In this document: in pieces, positions 32,728 to 41,686 of the stretch
Numbering within the stretch: position 1 is the stretch's first letter
Layout of the letters: every line of letters begins with the position of its first letter
Source of the DNA: Phaeocystidibacter marisrubri
GTDB taxonomy: Bacteria > Bacteroidota > Bacteroidia > Flavobacteriales > Schleiferiaceae
DNA length: 64,000 nt
Assembly: GCF_008933165.1 (NCBI RefSeq)
Contig: NZ_WBVQ01000003.1
Location: 248,001 to 312,000 of the forward strand
Direction of reading: 5' to 3'
The notes under the pieces: generated by a model
The model's input: the letters and a program-made list of their open reading frames with translations, nothing else
What the model was told of the DNA's origin: nothing
The model's database searches: none
Program-made: the position numbers and the translations under genes

Positions 32728-33255
32728 ATGGCCTTGATCAAAGACGTACTCGGAAAGCACCCAAAAATGGGAACGGATTGCTACCTCGCAGAAACATCAA
32801 CCTTGATTGGAGATGTGGAAATGGGGGATCAATGTAGCATTTGGTTTAATGCAGTTGTCCGAGGTGATGTGAATGCCATACGCATGGGAGATAAGGTGAA
32901 TGTTCAAGATAATGCGGTGATTCACTGCACCTATCAGAAAGCACCTACTACCATTGGAAACAACGTGAGTATTGGTCATAATGCCATTGTGCACGGTTGT
33001 ACTATTCACGACAATGTGCTAATCGGTATGGGATCAATTGTAATGGATAACTGTGTGGTAGAGAGCAATTCTATCATCGCTGCGGGAGCGGTGCTCACGG
33101 AGGGCACGCATGTAACTTCGGGCAGTATCTACGCTGGTATTCCTGCGCGCAAGATCAAGGAAATCACTCCTGAACTGACCAAAGGTGAAGTGGAGCGAAT
33201 TGCGAATAATTACGTAATGTATTCAGGTTGGTTTAAGGAGAATAGCCACCTGTAG
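32728..33255 (+). CDS. Gamma-class carbonic anhydrase-like protein
   Basis: A 175-residue left-handed beta-helix protein of hexapeptide repeats (for example GDVEMGDQCSIWFNAVVRGD, VSIGHNAIVHGC, VLIGMGSIVMDN). His residues in NAVIHCTYQ and IGHNAIVHG stand where the zinc ligands of gamma carbonic anhydrases are, and Arg and Asp of VVRGDV are kept. A C-terminal helix with PARKIKEITPEL closes the repeat. Family members of this YrdA/PaaY type often have little or no anhydrase activity, so function is uncertain. It ends one base before the convergent murI stop. Confidence 0.9.
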   Translation: MALIKDVLGKHPKMGTDCYLAETSTLIGDVEMGDQCSIWFNAVVRGDVNAIRMGDKVNVQDNAVIHCTYQKAPTTIGNNVSIGHNAIVHGCTIHDNVLIGMGSIVMDNCVVESNSIIAAGAVLTEGTHVTSGSIYAGIPARKIKEITPELTKGEVERIANNYVMYSGWFKENSHL

Positions 33256-33256
33256 A

Positions 33257-34054
33257 TCACTTCCAGATATCCAATTCCGATAAGGAGATGTCGGCTCCAA
33301 AGAAGTGTTTGGCAATGCGTTCAAATGTGGGAGTGTAATCACTCACGTAGAACTTCGCTATACCAGGTTTGGTGCCCTTTTCTAGAAGATTTAAATCGCC
33401 CAAACGCTGCTGCGTATTCAATGCTACAATTTGTGGTGTGTTGAGTATGGCGACATCTTCCCCCAAAATCTGAGAGAACAGCTTCGTGAGCAAAGGGTAG
33501 TGAGTACAGCCTGGAATTAACGTGTCAATCTCTTTCATTTCGGGAAGAGATAAATAATGAACAGCTGCATTTTCAGAAATGACCGTCTCTTCCAATCCTT
33601 CTTCAATGATGGGCACCAAAAGCGGTGTTGCCAGAGCACTGATGGACTTCTGCGGGAATTGATCAGCGATCTTTTCTTGATATACTCCGGATGAAATAGT
33701 GGCTCTTGTACCGATGATCCCTACGTGTTTCGATTCGAGTGGTATGGATTGAACAATGGGATCAATCACGTTGATGATAGGAATTCTATCCCCTACCATT
33801 TCTATGAGCATATCTGTGGCTACCGAGCTGGCCGAATTACATGCAATCACGATGGCCTTGGCTTTGTGCTCTAGCAGAAACTGAACAATCCCTCTGGAAT
33901 AACTACGGATGGCTTCAGGTGATTTCTCTCCGTAAGGGAGGTGTGCCGTGTCACCAAAATAGAGCAAGTCTTCATTGGGCAGCAATTGCCGAATGGCACG
34001 AGTAACGGTAAGTCCGCCTACTCCAGAGTCGAATATTCCTATGGGTTGTTTCAC
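33257..34054 (-). CDS. murI: Glutamate racemase
   Basis: Makes D-glutamate for peptidoglycan. Both catalytic Cys residues are present, in ACNSASSVAT and IPGCTHYPLL; the N-terminal GIFDSGVGGLTV and YFGDTAHLPYGEK blocks are typical. The frame opens at an ATG at 34099, but that ATG abuts the U tract of the terminator upstream. A TATCTTTC -7-like element (34059-34066) then points at the GTG at 34054, giving Met-Lys-Gln-Pro-Ile-Gly and 265 residues, a normal length. The 280-residue version from 34099 is the alternative. Located after the bam-ompH operon but separately transcribed. Confidence 0.9.
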   Translation of the reverse strand: MKQPIGIFDSGVGGLTVTRAIRQLLPNEDLLYFGDTAHLPYGEKSPEAIRSYSRGIVQFLLEHKAKAIVIACNSASSVATDMLIEMVGDRIPIINVIDPIVQSIPLESKHVGIIGTRATISSGVYQEKIADQFPQKSISALATPLLVPIIEEGLEETVISENAAVHYLSLPEMKEIDTLIPGCTHYPLLTKLFSQILGEDVAILNTPQIVALNTQQRLGDLNLLEKGTKPGIAKFYVSDYTPTFERIAKHFFGADISLSELDIWK

Positions 34055-34102
34055 TTGGGAAAGATAGCGAATAGCTAATTGCACGAGGAAATGGTGCATA
34101 AA

Positions 34103-34126
34103 AAAACCCCGGTAGAACCGAGGTTT
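34103..34126 (-). terminator. Terminator of the uppS-bamA-ompH operon
   Basis: Read on the minus strand, AAAACCTCGG pairs with CCGGGGTTTT across a short loop with one A-C mismatch, followed by further T. It ends the operon after the second ompH gene and lies just before murI. Confidence 0.8.
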
Positions 34127-34147
34127 TCTAGAAGTAGTGGTGTCGAA

Positions 34148-34663
34148 TTAGATTAGACCCAACTTTGTCTTTACAGCAGTAGAGATATCTTTAGAATCGT
34201 TCTTAAAGATGACAACACCATTGCGGCGTGAGCTATCTAGAACGTAGTCTAATCCTTTGTCTTTTGCTACTTGATTGATAGCTTCTTGCAATTTCTCAAT
34301 AACAGGAAGAAGGAGCTGTTGCTCTTGTTCAGACAATCTCTTCTGAGCGTCTTGTGCAAACTCTTGCATTCTTTGGTAGCGGTTCTGTAGGTCTTGTGAA
34401 TCGCGCTCCAATCGAAGCTGGCTGTAGGTAGCCTTTTGAGCTTCGAAGGTTTGGCTAAGTTGTGTTAGCTCTGTTTGCATTTGCTTCAACTCCGACTCAT
34501 ATTGAGCTTGTTGAGTTTCTAAAGTCTCCATAGCTGTTTTGTACTCGGGCATAAGTACAATTAGCGAGTCTGTGTTACAATGTCCAATTTTGGCTTGTCC
34601 GAAAACTGCAGTGGTAGATAGGAACATTGCCGCAACAGCGAACATTTTGAAAATGCGTTTCAT
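34148..34663 (-). CDS. OmpH/Skp-family periplasmic chaperone (second copy)
   Basis: A 171-residue exported protein: signal peptide (residues 1-22, ending AVFGQ), short strand KIGHCNTDSLIVLMPEY, then a long coiled coil (about 40-135, rich in Gln, Glu and Leu) and C-terminal strands DYVLDSSRRNGVVIF. This is the Skp jellyfish fold, in which a trimer holds unfolded outer membrane proteins on the way to BamA. It follows the first ompH copy by 12 bases and precedes the operon terminator. Tandem copies are common in Bacteroidota. Confidence 0.92.
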   Translation of the reverse strand: MKRIFKMFAVAAMFLSTTAVFGQAKIGHCNTDSLIVLMPEYKTAMETLETQQAQYESELKQMQTELTQLSQTFEAQKATYSQLRLERDSQDLQNRYQRMQEFAQDAQKRLSEQEQQLLLPVIEKLQEAINQVAKDKGLDYVLDSSRRNGVVIFKNDSKDISTAVKTKLGLI

Positions 34664-34675
34664 TTTTCTCTTTTT

Positions 34676-35185
34676 TTAGTAGCCTAGTTCTCTCAGCACA
34701 TCATCGCTGAAATCATTATCATCATTTGCGTAGAGCATGGTAACCGATCCGTTCTTGTCGAACATGAAGTCTAATTTTCTCCTTCTGGAAACCTCTCTTA
34801 CTGCATTATACACTTGGTCTTGGATGGGTTTAACGAGTTCAGCTCTCTTCTTAAACAGTTCACCCTGTGGACCGAAATACTTGATTTGCAATTCGCGTGC
34901 CTCTTTTCGTTTGGCATCGATGTTCGCCTGTCTTTCGGTTTGCATTTCTTCAGTTAAAAGAATGCGTTCCGCTTCAAAAGCCTGCTGAAGACCGTCAGCT
35001 TCAGATTGAAGCGCTTCGATTTCACCAGCCCATTGCGTAGAAAGGCGATCAATTTCACGCTGTGCTTGACCGTATTCTGGGATCTGTTCCAGTATGTACT
35101 GGGTGTCCACATAGCCAAAGCGTTGTCCGTATGCCGAAACGGCAGTAAACAAAGCGAAAAACAGTATCAATAATTTGGTGCGCAT
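34676..35185 (-). CDS. OmpH/Skp-family periplasmic chaperone (first copy)
   Basis: Exported chaperone-like protein of 169 residues. The open frame extends to 35245, but the ATG at 35185 opens a proper signal peptide (MRTKLLILFFALFTAVSAYG) and clears the 3' end of bamA by 23 bases. Mature start RFGYVDTQYILEQIPEY is the family pattern, followed by a long coiled coil and terminal strands KLDFMFDKNGSVTMLYA. It lies directly behind bamA, matching a role in delivering barrels to the Bam complex. It is diverged from the second copy, so the two probably serve different clients. Confidence 0.92.
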   Translation of the reverse strand: MRTKLLILFFALFTAVSAYGQRFGYVDTQYILEQIPEYGQAQREIDRLSTQWAGEIEALQSEADGLQQAFEAERILLTEEMQTERQANIDAKRKEARELQIKYFGPQGELFKKRAELVKPIQDQVYNAVREVSRRRKLDFMFDKNGSVTMLYANDDNDFSDDVLRELGY

Positions 35186-35208
35186 AAGCCCGGCGAATTT
35201 AGGGAATT

Positions 35209-37662
35209 TTAGAACTGTTGACCAATCACAAAGTGAGTTTGCCATCCACTAGGTGAACCTACGTTGCCAACGGGGTCAAATCCATAACCGAGGTCTACAC
35301 CCAAGAGGCCAAACATAGGCATGAAGATGCGAACACCCACACCTGCAGATCGCTTGAGATTGAACGGTCGGAATTCCTCAAAATTGCTAAAGCTGTTACC
35401 TGCTTCCAAGAAAGACAATGCAAAAATCTGTGCACTTGGGTTTGGAGAGATGAGATAACGAAGTTCGAAGGTGAACTTATTGAAGAGAGGATCACCACCA
35501 GAGCTGCTCAACGACAAGTTTGGATAACCTCTCAAGCCCACAATTTCTCTACCGTCAATGGAGAAGTTTTGGAGTCCATCACCCCCTACAAAGAAGCGTT
35601 CAAATGGAGAGAGGCCATAGTCGTCGGTGTACGATCCCAAGAATCCGAATTCTGCATACCCGCGGAATACTGTGTTCTTGGCAATTTCTGTGTACCAATC
35701 GGCATTGAATTTCCACTTGTGGTACTCAATCCAGTCGTACTTCTCGCTTGCCGGTTGATCTGCAATTCCTGCTTCGGTAGATTTAAACCAAGGAGTTGCT
35801 TCTAAGGTAAAGCTGAAGCTGGAACCACGAGTAGGGAAGATAGGAATGTCGCGGTTGTCACGCTTCAACGTAAAGCTCATGTTGAAGTTTCTAGAAATAC
35901 CGTCGGGCAGCAAGTTGTATTGTCTGGAATTGAAGATTCGCATTTCTGCTCCCACGTAGGCTGTGAAGTAATCATCTGGCCATTTTAGGCGGGTACCCAT
36001 TCCTACGTTTACACCGGTAATACTGATTTTGTATCCACCAACCGCAATGCTCTGGTTGATGTTGTGATAAATAGAGGTCGTAAGTGATCTCGGCTTCTGT
36101 CCGCCTAGCCACGGTTCAGTAAAGCTGGCACTGTAGCTCTGGAAGTATCTACCCGAAGCTTGTGCTCTTAGGTTGATGGTTTGTCCGTCACCAGATGGAA
36201 GGGGAGCCCATTCATCCGCTTTGAACATGTTTCTAGCGGAGAAGTTGTTGAAGCTCAAACCTAGGGTACCTACAATTTGACCAGCACCCCAACCTCCTTG
36301 AAGTTCGAGTTGAGAGGTGCTCTGTTCAACAACGGTATATTCCAAGTCTACCGTTCCTGTCTGTGGGTCGGGAACAGGGTTTACCCCGATAGATCGTGCA
36401 TCAAAGTATCCTAGCTGCGCCAATTCTCGAATGGTACGCTGAATGTCAGAACGCGAGAAGAGGTCACCTGGACGAGTGCGGAGCTCGCGGTAAATTACAT
36501 GGTCATTCGTGCGATCGTTCCCCGAAACTTTTACGGAATTGATGGTGGCTTGTCTTCCTTCACGAATTCGAATTTCGATATCGATAGAGTCGTTTTCGAT
36601 GCGAACTTCAACTGGAGTTACATTCGAGAAGAGATACCCATTGTCGAGGTAAATACTCGCTAAGTCGTTTCCATCAGGGTCAAATGAAACGCGTTCGTTC
36701 AATCGCTCGGAATCGTAAACGTCACCTTTTTCAATCTGAAGAACGCGTCGTAAGAGTTCCGTTGGATACTTGGAGTTTCCAAGGAAAGTGATGTTGCGGA
36801 AGTAGTATTTCGGACCTTCCTCGATGGTCACGTCAATCATGACGCGATCTGGAGAAATCTGGTAGACGGAATCAGTAACCACACGGGCATCGCGGTACCC
36901 TTGTGCGTTGTAAAAGTCAACAACCGCTCTTAGGTCGGCTTGGTAATCATGACGAATAAACTTCGAAGAACGGAACACGTTGAACCATGCATAGCGCTTG
37001 GTCTCTTCCATTTCTCCACGAAGATCACCATCGTCAAAGTGCTCATTTCCGAAGAAGTTGATGTTCGCAATTTTGATGCGCTCCCCAGGATTGACTTCGA
37101 TGCGAAGTGTAGCGGTTCCAACGGTGCTGGAATCCAATTCAACTTCGATGTTTGAAGTGACATTGAGGTACCCTTTGTCCCGGAACAACTTGTTAATGCG
37201 GTTTTCCGAGGTAATGATAAGGTTGTCGGTGATGATGGTTCCCCTGGAGAGTTTCAATTCTTCCCGAAGGTCATCTTGCTTGCTCTTTTTCACCCCCACA
37301 AAGTAGAAGCGCGAGAGTCGAGGGAGTTCCATCAAACGAATTTCCAAGAAGATAACGGAACCCGTTTTCTGAACCACCACAATGCGGACATCTGCAAAGA
37401 GTTTTTGATCCCAGAGTTTTTTTACCGCATCACTGAGTTCGTTCCCCGGAATCGTGATTTTATCTCCAACGGTAAGTCCCGATAGAAGTTGAATAACGGT
37501 TGGGTCTAAGTTGTCTGCACCTGTTACGGTGATTCCTCCAATCTCATACCTAGTTCCTGGAAACAACTGAATGTCACCAGAATTTCCAATTTGGGCGGAT
37601 AGGTTCACCGTGAAGGCGATGAGGGCAATAAAGAGGGAGAGGCTTTTCTTAATCATGTACAT
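35209..37662 (-). CDS. bamA: BamA/Omp85 outer membrane protein assembly factor
   Basis: A protein of about 817 residues: signal peptide to ASLSA/NLSAQ near residue 24, five POTRA domains (about 35-440, for example YEIGGITVTGADNLDP and INSVKVSGNDRTNDH), then the 16-strand barrel with the FxGGxxS-type loop VGGDGLQNFSID and the (V/I)RGF-like motif VGLRGYPNL. It ends in a strand with terminal Phe (HFVIGQQF), the barrel signal. Inserts barrels into the outer membrane. A TTG at 37665 precedes ATG codons at 37662 and 37656; the first ATG overlaps the uppS stop (TGATG) and is chosen. Confidence 0.96.
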   Translation of the reverse strand: MYMIKKSLSLFIALIAFTVNLSAQIGNSGDIQLFPGTRYEIGGITVTGADNLDPTVIQLLSGLTVGDKITIPGNELSDAVKKLWDQKLFADVRIVVVQKTGSVIFLEIRLMELPRLSRFYFVGVKKSKQDDLREELKLSRGTIITDNLIITSENRINKLFRDKGYLNVTSNIEVELDSSTVGTATLRIEVNPGERIKIANINFFGNEHFDDGDLRGEMEETKRYAWFNVFRSSKFIRHDYQADLRAVVDFYNAQGYRDARVVTDSVYQISPDRVMIDVTIEEGPKYYFRNITFLGNSKYPTELLRRVLQIEKGDVYDSERLNERVSFDPDGNDLASIYLDNGYLFSNVTPVEVRIENDSIDIEIRIREGRQATINSVKVSGNDRTNDHVIYRELRTRPGDLFSRSDIQRTIRELAQLGYFDARSIGVNPVPDPQTGTVDLEYTVVEQSTSQLELQGGWGAGQIVGTLGLSFNNFSARNMFKADEWAPLPSGDGQTINLRAQASGRYFQSYSASFTEPWLGGQKPRSLTTSIYHNINQSIAVGGYKISITGVNVGMGTRLKWPDDYFTAYVGAEMRIFNSRQYNLLPDGISRNFNMSFTLKRDNRDIPIFPTRGSSFSFTLEATPWFKSTEAGIADQPASEKYDWIEYHKWKFNADWYTEIAKNTVFRGYAEFGFLGSYTDDYGLSPFERFFVGGDGLQNFSIDGREIVGLRGYPNLSLSSSGGDPLFNKFTFELRYLISPNPSAQIFALSFLEAGNSFSNFEEFRPFNLKRSAGVGVRIFMPMFGLLGVDLGYGFDPVGNVGSPSGWQTHFVIGQQF

Positions 37663-38414
37663 CAAGTGCTCTGGATCTGCTCGCTAGTTTTACCAAATCT
37701 ACGTTCTCGGGTTTGGTAATTCCGAATAGCGTCGTAAAGGTCTTCTTTTTTGAATTCGGGCCAAAGGACCGGCGTAAAGTAGAGTTCGGAGTAGGCAATT
37801 TGCCAGAGGAGATAATTACTAATGCGGAATTCACCACTGGTTCTGATGAGTAGGTCAGGGTCGGGAATTCCGGCTGTAAACATATGCTGGTCAATGACAT
37901 GGTCATTGATTTCTTCACTTTTCAATTCTCCGGCAGCTACTTTGTCGGATATGGTTTGAACGGCTGACACAATCTCGGATTTAGCACTGTAATTGAGGGC
38001 TAACGTGAGTGTCATTTGCTTATTGCCCTTAGTGGCTTCCATTACTTCTAAAAGTTCGGAATGGCACTTGCCTGGAAGGTCTTCAATTCTTCCAATGGCG
38101 TTCAGGCGAATTTCATTTTTCTGAAGGGTGTCGAGTTCCTTCCCTAAGGTAGAAACGAGGAGTTGCATCAACGCGCCTACTTCAGCTTTTGGACGGTTCC
38201 AGTTCTCCGTCGAAAAGGCGTATACGGTGAGGTACTTAATCCCCAATTCAGCACTAGCAGTTGCGATATTGCGCAGTGCTTCTACACCAATTTCGTGTCC
38301 GCGCATACGGGTTAAAAATCCTTGCTTTTTAGCCCAGCGACCATTGCCATCCATGATGATAGCCACATGGGTAGGAATGTTCTTTTGGTCGATATCCGCG
38401 GGGATCAAACTCAT
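37662..38414 (-). CDS. uppS: Isoprenyl transferase (undecaprenyl diphosphate synthase)
   Basis: Cis-prenyl transferase that extends farnesyl diphosphate to the C55 carrier for peptidoglycan and O-antigen. Motifs: HVAIIMDGNGRWAKKQG with catalytic Asp, the LTVYAFSTENWNRPK block, and RTSGEFRISNYLLWQIAYSE near the end. 250 residues, usual length. It overlaps the DUF6089 gene by four bases upstream and bamA by one base downstream, so the envelope functions are co-transcribed. Located in the cytoplasm or at the inner membrane face. Confidence 0.96.
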   Translation of the reverse strand: MSLIPADIDQKNIPTHVAIIMDGNGRWAKKQGFLTRMRGHEIGVEALRNIATASAELGIKYLTVYAFSTENWNRPKAEVGALMQLLVSTLGKELDTLQKNEIRLNAIGRIEDLPGKCHSELLEVMEATKGNKQMTLTLALNYSAKSEIVSAVQTISDKVAAGELKSEEINDHVIDQHMFTAGIPDPDLLIRTSGEFRISNYLLWQIAYSELYFTPVLWPEFKKEDLYDAIRNYQTRERRFGKTSEQIQST

Positions 38415-39238
38415 CTAGTTAAAAAATTTGCACATTTTTCCACAAACGGTGTGAGCTCGAAATAGAGGTGAACGCCTGTGAAAACGTACCAGTCGTCGGT
38501 TTGATCATTGCCACGTGCGTAGTCGATCAGTTCGTAAGGACGGTCGGTTCGGTTACTGAGAGCTGCGGCTATATCGCCGTGTTCAGCTCGAATGATGTCC
38601 GGATTTACATAGGTTCCACTAACGTCGTCCATGTAGTCCGTGAAAGTTCTGCGGAAGCCACATTCAATGGCCATCGACCAACTGTCGCCAACATTCCAGC
38701 GGTAGCCCATTCCAAAAGGAATTGACCAGGTGGCAAGCGGGTAGTAGTTGGATGGGTTGGCACTTGTACGTTGACCTTCGGTTCCCAAGGGTTGAAGATC
38801 GTACCATTCACCTTCGTATTCTGCGCGAGGGTTAAACCAAGTGAGTGCGAATCCGGCGAAGATGTAAGGAGTGTGACTGTATTTACGGCTACCCGGACGG
38901 TATTCCAAGAAGTTCACTTCTCCAATTATTCCTCCTTCGTAGAGGTTCGACTTAAAGCTGAGATTCCTGAATTGACGTGCTTCCATTGTACTCGATGCAT
39001 CTTCGTTGGCAATGGAGCCAAAATTGAACATGCCTCGAATGGAATAGTGCATATCAAACTGGTGTCGATAGTTTACGCCAATTACTCCTCCTTTCGGAAT
39101 GTGAATGCCATAATTACCCACATCACCGATAAAGTTTGTCCCACCAATAAAGAGTCCCAATTCATTGGAACCATTGTGGCGTTGAGCTTGAGCAGTAAGC
39201 CCAAGTGTAATCAATACGTATAGCGCTAGTTTACGCAT
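38411..39238 (-). CDS. DUF6089-family outer membrane beta-barrel protein
   Basis: A 275-residue exported protein with signal peptide (1-18, ending TAQAQ) and a run of amphipathic strands, for example NELGLFIGGTNFIGDVGNYG and GVIGVNYRHQFDMHYSIRG. The gene next to uppS and bamA in Flavobacteriales is regularly a DUF6089 barrel like this. Function not known; it may be a small porin-like or structural barrel. It is the first gene of the operon and has a TATATTTG -7 element 26 bases upstream of its ATG. Confidence 0.85.
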   Translation of the reverse strand: MRKLALYVLITLGLTAQAQRHNGSNELGLFIGGTNFIGDVGNYGIHIPKGGVIGVNYRHQFDMHYSIRGMFNFGSIANEDASSTMEARQFRNLSFKSNLYEGGIIGEVNFLEYRPGSRKYSHTPYIFAGFALTWFNPRAEYEGEWYDLQPLGTEGQRTSANPSNYYPLATWSIPFGMGYRWNVGDSWSMAIECGFRRTFTDYMDDVSGTYVNPDIIRAEHGDIAAALSNRTDRPYELIDYARGNDQTDDWYVFTGVHLYFELTPFVEKCANFLTR

Positions 39239-39264
39239 TTTGATGCATCTCTTTTGGACGGCCG

Positions 39265-39272
39265 CAAATATA
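39265..39272 (-). promoter_or_regulatory. -7 element of the DUF6089-uppS-bamA-ompH operon
   Basis: Minus strand TATATTTG matches TAnnTTTG exactly, 26 bases before the ATG at 39238. Confidence 0.6.
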
Positions 39273-39298
39273 GTGTTTCTAAGTGGAAAGAGAGGGAT

Positions 39299-40183
39299 TC
39301 AATTCCTTCTGTCTAAGCCCCATAACAGCTTGTTGCGTAATGTGCTAGGGAAGTTTTGAACTTCGGTTTGAATCGTTCCGATTTTAAAGTCCGCTCTTTC
39401 CAAGAAAATTTCAACCTCACTGTCGCAAGCGTAGATTCTAGAATCTACCGAAGTAAGGAAGCGATCTTCTCTAGTTTCAACCTTCAGCCGTATTTTATAA
39501 TGGTTTGGAATTACAAACGGTCGAACAGTCAAATTATGCGGAGCTATAGGGGTGATTACAAAGTTTTCACTTCCGGGCATGATGATGGGGCCACCACAAC
39601 TCAGTGAGTATCCCGTGGAACCCGTTGGAGTGGCGATGATCAAACCGTCTGCCCAATATGAATTAAGGTATTCGTCGTTGATCCAGGTGTGAACTGTGAT
39701 CATAGACGTGGTGTCCTTTCGGCTCACGGCAATCTCATTCAATGCAAAATTCGGATCGGGAATGATATCGGGTGAACTGGTGCTCACGGAAATCAAATTC
39801 CTGTTCTGTACGGTGTACTTGCCCTTGAGAAGTGCCTTGGCGGCTTTGTTGACTTCTTCTCTAGCCACATCAGCCAAGAATCCAAGTCGGCCCGTGTTGA
39901 CTCCTAAGATGGGAATGCCGCTGTTGCGCACCAAGGTGGCCGCATCGAGAATTGTACCGTCGCCACCAATGGAAAGCATGACGTCAGACTGACTTGCAAT
40001 CAATTCGATGCTACTGCTATAGGTGGGGTAGTCAATTTCAATATCACAATGATCTACTAAGTGCTGATGGAAAGGAGCGTAGAAGATGAGTTCTACTCCT
40101 TCGGCCTTGAGCATGTGGTAGAGTTTCTCGATGTAAGGTCGAGCCTCGGGGCTAATTAATTTGCCGTATACAGCGATTTTCAT
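39299..40183 (-). CDS. nadK: NAD kinase
   Basis: Phosphorylates NAD to NADP with ATP or polyphosphate. The GGDGTILDAATLV motif near residue 70 has the conserved Asp, and NEIAVSR and ATPTGSTGYSLSCGGP are the later signatures. About 294 residues. The open frame includes a GTG at 40189 that overlaps the CBS gene stop (GTGA); the ATG at 40183 (Met-Lys-Ile-Ala-Val-Tyr-Gly-Lys) matches family N-termini and is preferred. Read from the CBS gene promoter, divergent from pdxJ. Confidence 0.95.
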   Translation of the reverse strand: MKIAVYGKLISPEARPYIEKLYHMLKAEGVELIFYAPFHQHLVDHCDIEIDYPTYSSSIELIASQSDVMLSIGGDGTILDAATLVRNSGIPILGVNTGRLGFLADVAREEVNKAAKALLKGKYTVQNRNLISVSTSSPDIIPDPNFALNEIAVSRKDTTSMITVHTWINDEYLNSYWADGLIIATPTGSTGYSLSCGGPIIMPGSENFVITPIAPHNLTVRPFVIPNHYKIRLKVETREDRFLTSVDSRIYACDSEVEIFLERADFKIGTIQTEVQNFPSTLRNKLLWGLDRRN

Positions 40184-40185
40184 AC

Positions 40186-40845
40186 TCACATGTTCAGATA
40201 GTTCATGAACTGATCAAACTTTTGTTTGAGGTCGCGTTCATAACGGTTTTCATGCCATGCGTCAACGATGGTGTAATCGTATCTGCGAAAGGAGGCAATG
40301 ATAGCACTTAAATCGGTATAGTTAACCCGGATGGTAACGATGTATTTCTGTCGGTCGCTGTCCGCTTCAATATACGAGGTCAGAATCTTCGCATCATTGC
40401 TCTCTACAATTTGAGCAATCTGTGACATGGCATAGTCGTATGGGTTGACTTCTAACACGAGAACACTACCGGGTGCCTGAAGCCCAAAAGTCTGTCCGAA
40501 TGATCGAAGTATGTCCTGAGGAAGCAAGTAACCCAAAAAGTGATTATCGGAATTTACCACCGGAAGGATACTCACTCTTTCTTCGCCGTATTTGCGCATG
40601 GCATCGGTGAGATGGCGATCGGATTTTACCGATGAGTGGATCAACTGGTGACGCAAATTCTCGATAATGGTGTTCTCGTCGTTGTCCAAGGCGAGGTCTT
40701 CCGACAACAACCCTTCATAGAGACCTTCCTCTACGATAGGCCAATGCACAAAGCCGAGCTCTTCCATTTTCTGAAGTGCACTTGCAACGGTGTCGCTTGT
40801 GTTGAGTGGAATGATGTCTAATTGTATGAGATCTTGCGCGATCAT
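40186..40845 (-). CDS. CBS-domain protein
   Basis: A 219-residue cytoplasmic protein with a CBS pair (about residues 1-125: IPLNTSDTVASALQKMEELG and SVKSDRHLTDAMRKYGEERV) and a C-terminal ACT-like or coupling region (YIVTIRVNYTDLSAIIASF). CBS pairs sense adenine nucleotides, which would fit a role near NAD kinase. No fused enzyme or channel is seen. It is next to nadK in many Flavobacteriales. The start is the ATG at 40845, 66 bases from divergent pdxJ. Confidence 0.88.
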   Translation of the reverse strand: MIAQDLIQLDIIPLNTSDTVASALQKMEELGFVHWPIVEEGLYEGLLSEDLALDNDENTIIENLRHQLIHSSVKSDRHLTDAMRKYGEERVSILPVVNSDNHFLGYLLPQDILRSFGQTFGLQAPGSVLVLEVNPYDYAMSQIAQIVESNDAKILTSYIEADSDRQKYIVTIRVNYTDLSAIIASFRRYDYTIVDAWHENRYERDLKQKFDQFMNYLNM

Positions 40846-40879
40846 GCTCGGTTTGTATCGTGTAAACTTATTGATTTTC

Positions 40880-40887
40880 TACCTTTG
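40880..40887 (+). promoter_or_regulatory. -7 element of the pdxJ promoter
   Basis: TACCTTTG matches TAnnTTTG exactly, 24 bases before the pdxJ ATG, within the 66-base gap to the divergent CBS gene. The -33 element is not clear. Confidence 0.55.
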
Positions 40888-40911
40888 GCACCCTTCTAAC
40901 ACAACGCCGAA

Positions 40912-41649
40912 ATGACGAATCTCAGTGTAAATATCAATAAGGTGGCCACTTTGCGAAACGCTCGCGGGGGCAATGTACCTAATGTTCTTCAAACCGCATT
41001 GGATTCTGAGCGATTCGGTGCTCAAGGGATTACTGTTCATCCTCGTCCTGATGAACGCCACATTCGCTATAGCGATGCACGTGAGTTGGCGCCAGCCGTT
41101 ACCACGGAGTTTAATATTGAAGGATATCCTGATGAAAAGTTCATCTCCCTTGTATTAGAAACGAAACCAGCACAGGTTACGTTGGTTCCCGATGGTCCCG
41201 ATGTGCTGACGAGTAATGCGGGTTGGGATACACGAGCTCACGCCGATTTCCTTCAGCCCATCATTCAGCGATTTAAAGAGGCTGGAATTCGCGTGAGTCT
41301 TTTCATTGAAACCGACGAAGATTTGATTCGCGGTGCGGCGGAGCTAGGAGCAGACCGAATTGAATTGTACACGGAGGCTTTTGCTGTAAATCACGCATCG
41401 ATGGGGGCGAATGCTGCCACACCGTATGCGAAGTCGGCGGAATTGGCCCACTCTCTGGGTTTGGGAGTAAATGCAGGTCACGATTTGAGTCTGGATAACT
41501 TGGCAGATTTTGTGGCGATGGTTCCTCATCTCGATGAAGTTTCCATTGGACATGCGTTGATTAGTGACGCACTCTATTTGGGGTTGGAGAACACGATTCA
41601 AGCGTACAGAAGACAAATTGAGTTGGGGTGGAATCGCCGCGAACATTGA
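40912..41649 (+). CDS. pdxJ: Pyridoxine 5'-phosphate synthase
   Basis: Condenses 3-amino-2-oxopropyl phosphate with deoxyxylulose phosphate to pyridoxine phosphate, making vitamin B6. The 245-residue TIM-barrel enzyme has [15 protein letters not shown]-like N-terminus ([15 protein letters not shown]), [13 protein letters not shown] with catalytic His, [17 protein letters not shown] and [16 protein letters not shown]. All blocks are intact. PLP made here serves the decarboxylase at 2-3.5 kb among others. The next gene (esterase) starts 37 bases after the stop. Confidence 0.97.
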   Translation: MTNLSVNINKVATLRNARGGNVPNVLQTALDSERFGAQGITVHPRPDERHIRYSDARELAPAVTTEFNIEGYPDEKFISLVLETKPAQVTLVPDGPDVLTSNAGWDTRAHADFLQPIIQRFKEAGIRVSLFIETDEDLIRGAAELGADRIELYTEAFAVNHASMGANAATPYAKSAELAHSLGLGVNAGHDLSLDNLADFVAMVPHLDEVSIGHALISDALYLGLENTIQAYRRQIELGWNRREH

Positions 41650-41686
41650 TTCACTTCCATTTGTTGAATGTTCAGAAGTCACAAGC

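Noticed and set aside
34676-35245. Start of the first ompH gene at 35245
   Set aside because: Would overlap bamA and put a polar tail before the signal peptide; the ATG at 35185 is better.
40183-40189. GTG start of nadK at 40189
   Set aside because: Possible by overlap with the CBS stop, but the ATG at 40183 fits family N-termini more closely.
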